35,648 nt of DNA from Pannonibacter carbonis (GTDB taxonomy: Bacteria; Pseudomonadota; Alphaproteobacteria; Rhizobiales; Stappiaceae): assembly GCF_003012935.1 (NCBI RefSeq), contig NZ_PUDR01000026.1, positions 1 to 35,648 of the forward strand. Direction: 5' to 3'. The notes below the pieces were generated by a model. The model saw only the letters and a list, made by a program, of their open reading frames with translations. It ran no database searches and was not told the DNA's origin. Made by a program: the position numbers and the translations under genes. Shown one piece after another: positions 35,555 through 35,648 of this stretch (its first letter is position 1; each line of letters starts with the position of its first letter).

Positions 35555-35627
35555 GCATGACATTGATTCTACTCGTGTTCAGGCGTTTAGCGACGGTCTG
35601 GACACGGGCAGGAGGTCAATGTCATGC
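35555..35627 (+). promoter_or_regulatory. 12-bp inverted repeat covering the transposase start codon
   Basis: GCATGACATTGA (35555-35566) and TCAATGTCATGC (35616-35627) are perfect reverse complements, 49 nt apart. The right arm includes the transposase ATG (35624-35626) and begins next to the ribosome site GGAGG (35611-35615). An RNA that enters from outside the IS would contain both arms and hide the start. An RNA starting from a promoter inside the loop would lack the left arm. Confidence 0.7.
35563..35591 (+). promoter_or_regulatory. Candidate transposase promoter
   Basis: TTGATT (35563-35568), a 17-bp spacer and TTTAGC (35586-35591) form a weak sigma-70-like promoter. Its start point, near 35598, would lie after the left arm of the inverted repeat, giving an mRNA that cannot form the sequestering stem. 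Confidence 0.35.
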
Positions 35628-35648
35628 GTCATGAGAATAGCGTGTTTC
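35624..35648 (+). CDS. IS4-family (DUF4372-type) transposase, N-terminal fragment
   Basis: ATG 35624 with GGAGG 8 nt upstream opens M-R-H-E-N-S-V-F and then runs off the window. That octapeptide is, from memory, the usual beginning of DUF4372-containing IS4-family transposases. Only 8 residues are visible, so the assignment depends on this match and on the terminal repeat. Confidence 0.65.

Larger units (their letters stand above)
35522..35648 (+). mobile_element. Left end of an IS4-like insertion sequence (truncated by window edge)
   Basis: The end starts CACTGCTGTCCGGTTTAAG, the inverted match of the terminus at 191. The 127 bp present hold the terminal repeat, a short leader with a likely promoter, and the transposase start. 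The rest of the element lies beyond the window. Confidence 0.8.

Overview
The window reads as a high-GC alphaproteobacterial chromosome segment, most likely Hyphomicrobiales (a Stappia/Pannonibacter-like lineage is a guess). The reasons are the gene families present (DUF1344, DUF1194, TIGR02301, RibBX, NadQ-like, BtaAB, the LemA/DUF2207/glyS neighbourhood) and a CtrA-type promoter. Nearly all of it is housekeeping or conserved accessory sequence. I found no tRNA, rRNA, CRISPR array, phage block or defence island.

Layout. 1-191 is the right end of an IS4-like (DUF4372-type) insertion sequence and 35522-35648 is the left end of an IS of the same family in the same orientation. 375-8076 carries an FAD-linked dehydrogenase, fabI, a histidine phosphatase, a DUF1344 periplasmic protein, a DUF3095 protein, aroC and a ribBX gene with an N-terminal HTH segment. 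8362-13196 is a minus-strand block: dienelactone hydrolase, DUF1194, TPR-methyltransferase, GNAT and the SRAP protein YedK. 13330-15408 is a plus-strand run of small genes (unknown, NUDIX, TIGR02301, and a 90-aa protein behind a near-perfect CtrA promoter). Then come a LysE exporter, an exported unknown protein, the betaine-lipid pair btaAB, an L,D-transpeptidase and a dihydroorotase-like amidohydrolase. 22625-25790 is a probable operon of ygfZ, an HD hydrolase, a tyrosine-phosphatase-like protein and a NadQ/NrtR-like regulator, followed by a SleB-type cell-wall hydrolase. 27418-30774 holds hisC and glyS. A GGDEF-EAL protein sits between glyS and the DUF2207/lemA pair.

Intergenic DNA is rich in paired, inverted, REP/BIME-like palindromes of several families. 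Most gaps above 150 bp hold one.

The most unusual structures are these. (1) hisC, lower in GC than its surroundings, sits between two 54-bp direct repeats that are both the 3' end of glyS and differ only at synonymous positions, which is the signature of an integration at a gene's 3' end. (2) The two IS ends carry the same 8-bp flank, and the flanks together rebuild a perfect hairpin, so either the IS targets hairpin loops or the window closes on itself through one IS. (3) A 12-bp inverted repeat in the IS would bury the transposase start codon in read-through transcripts.
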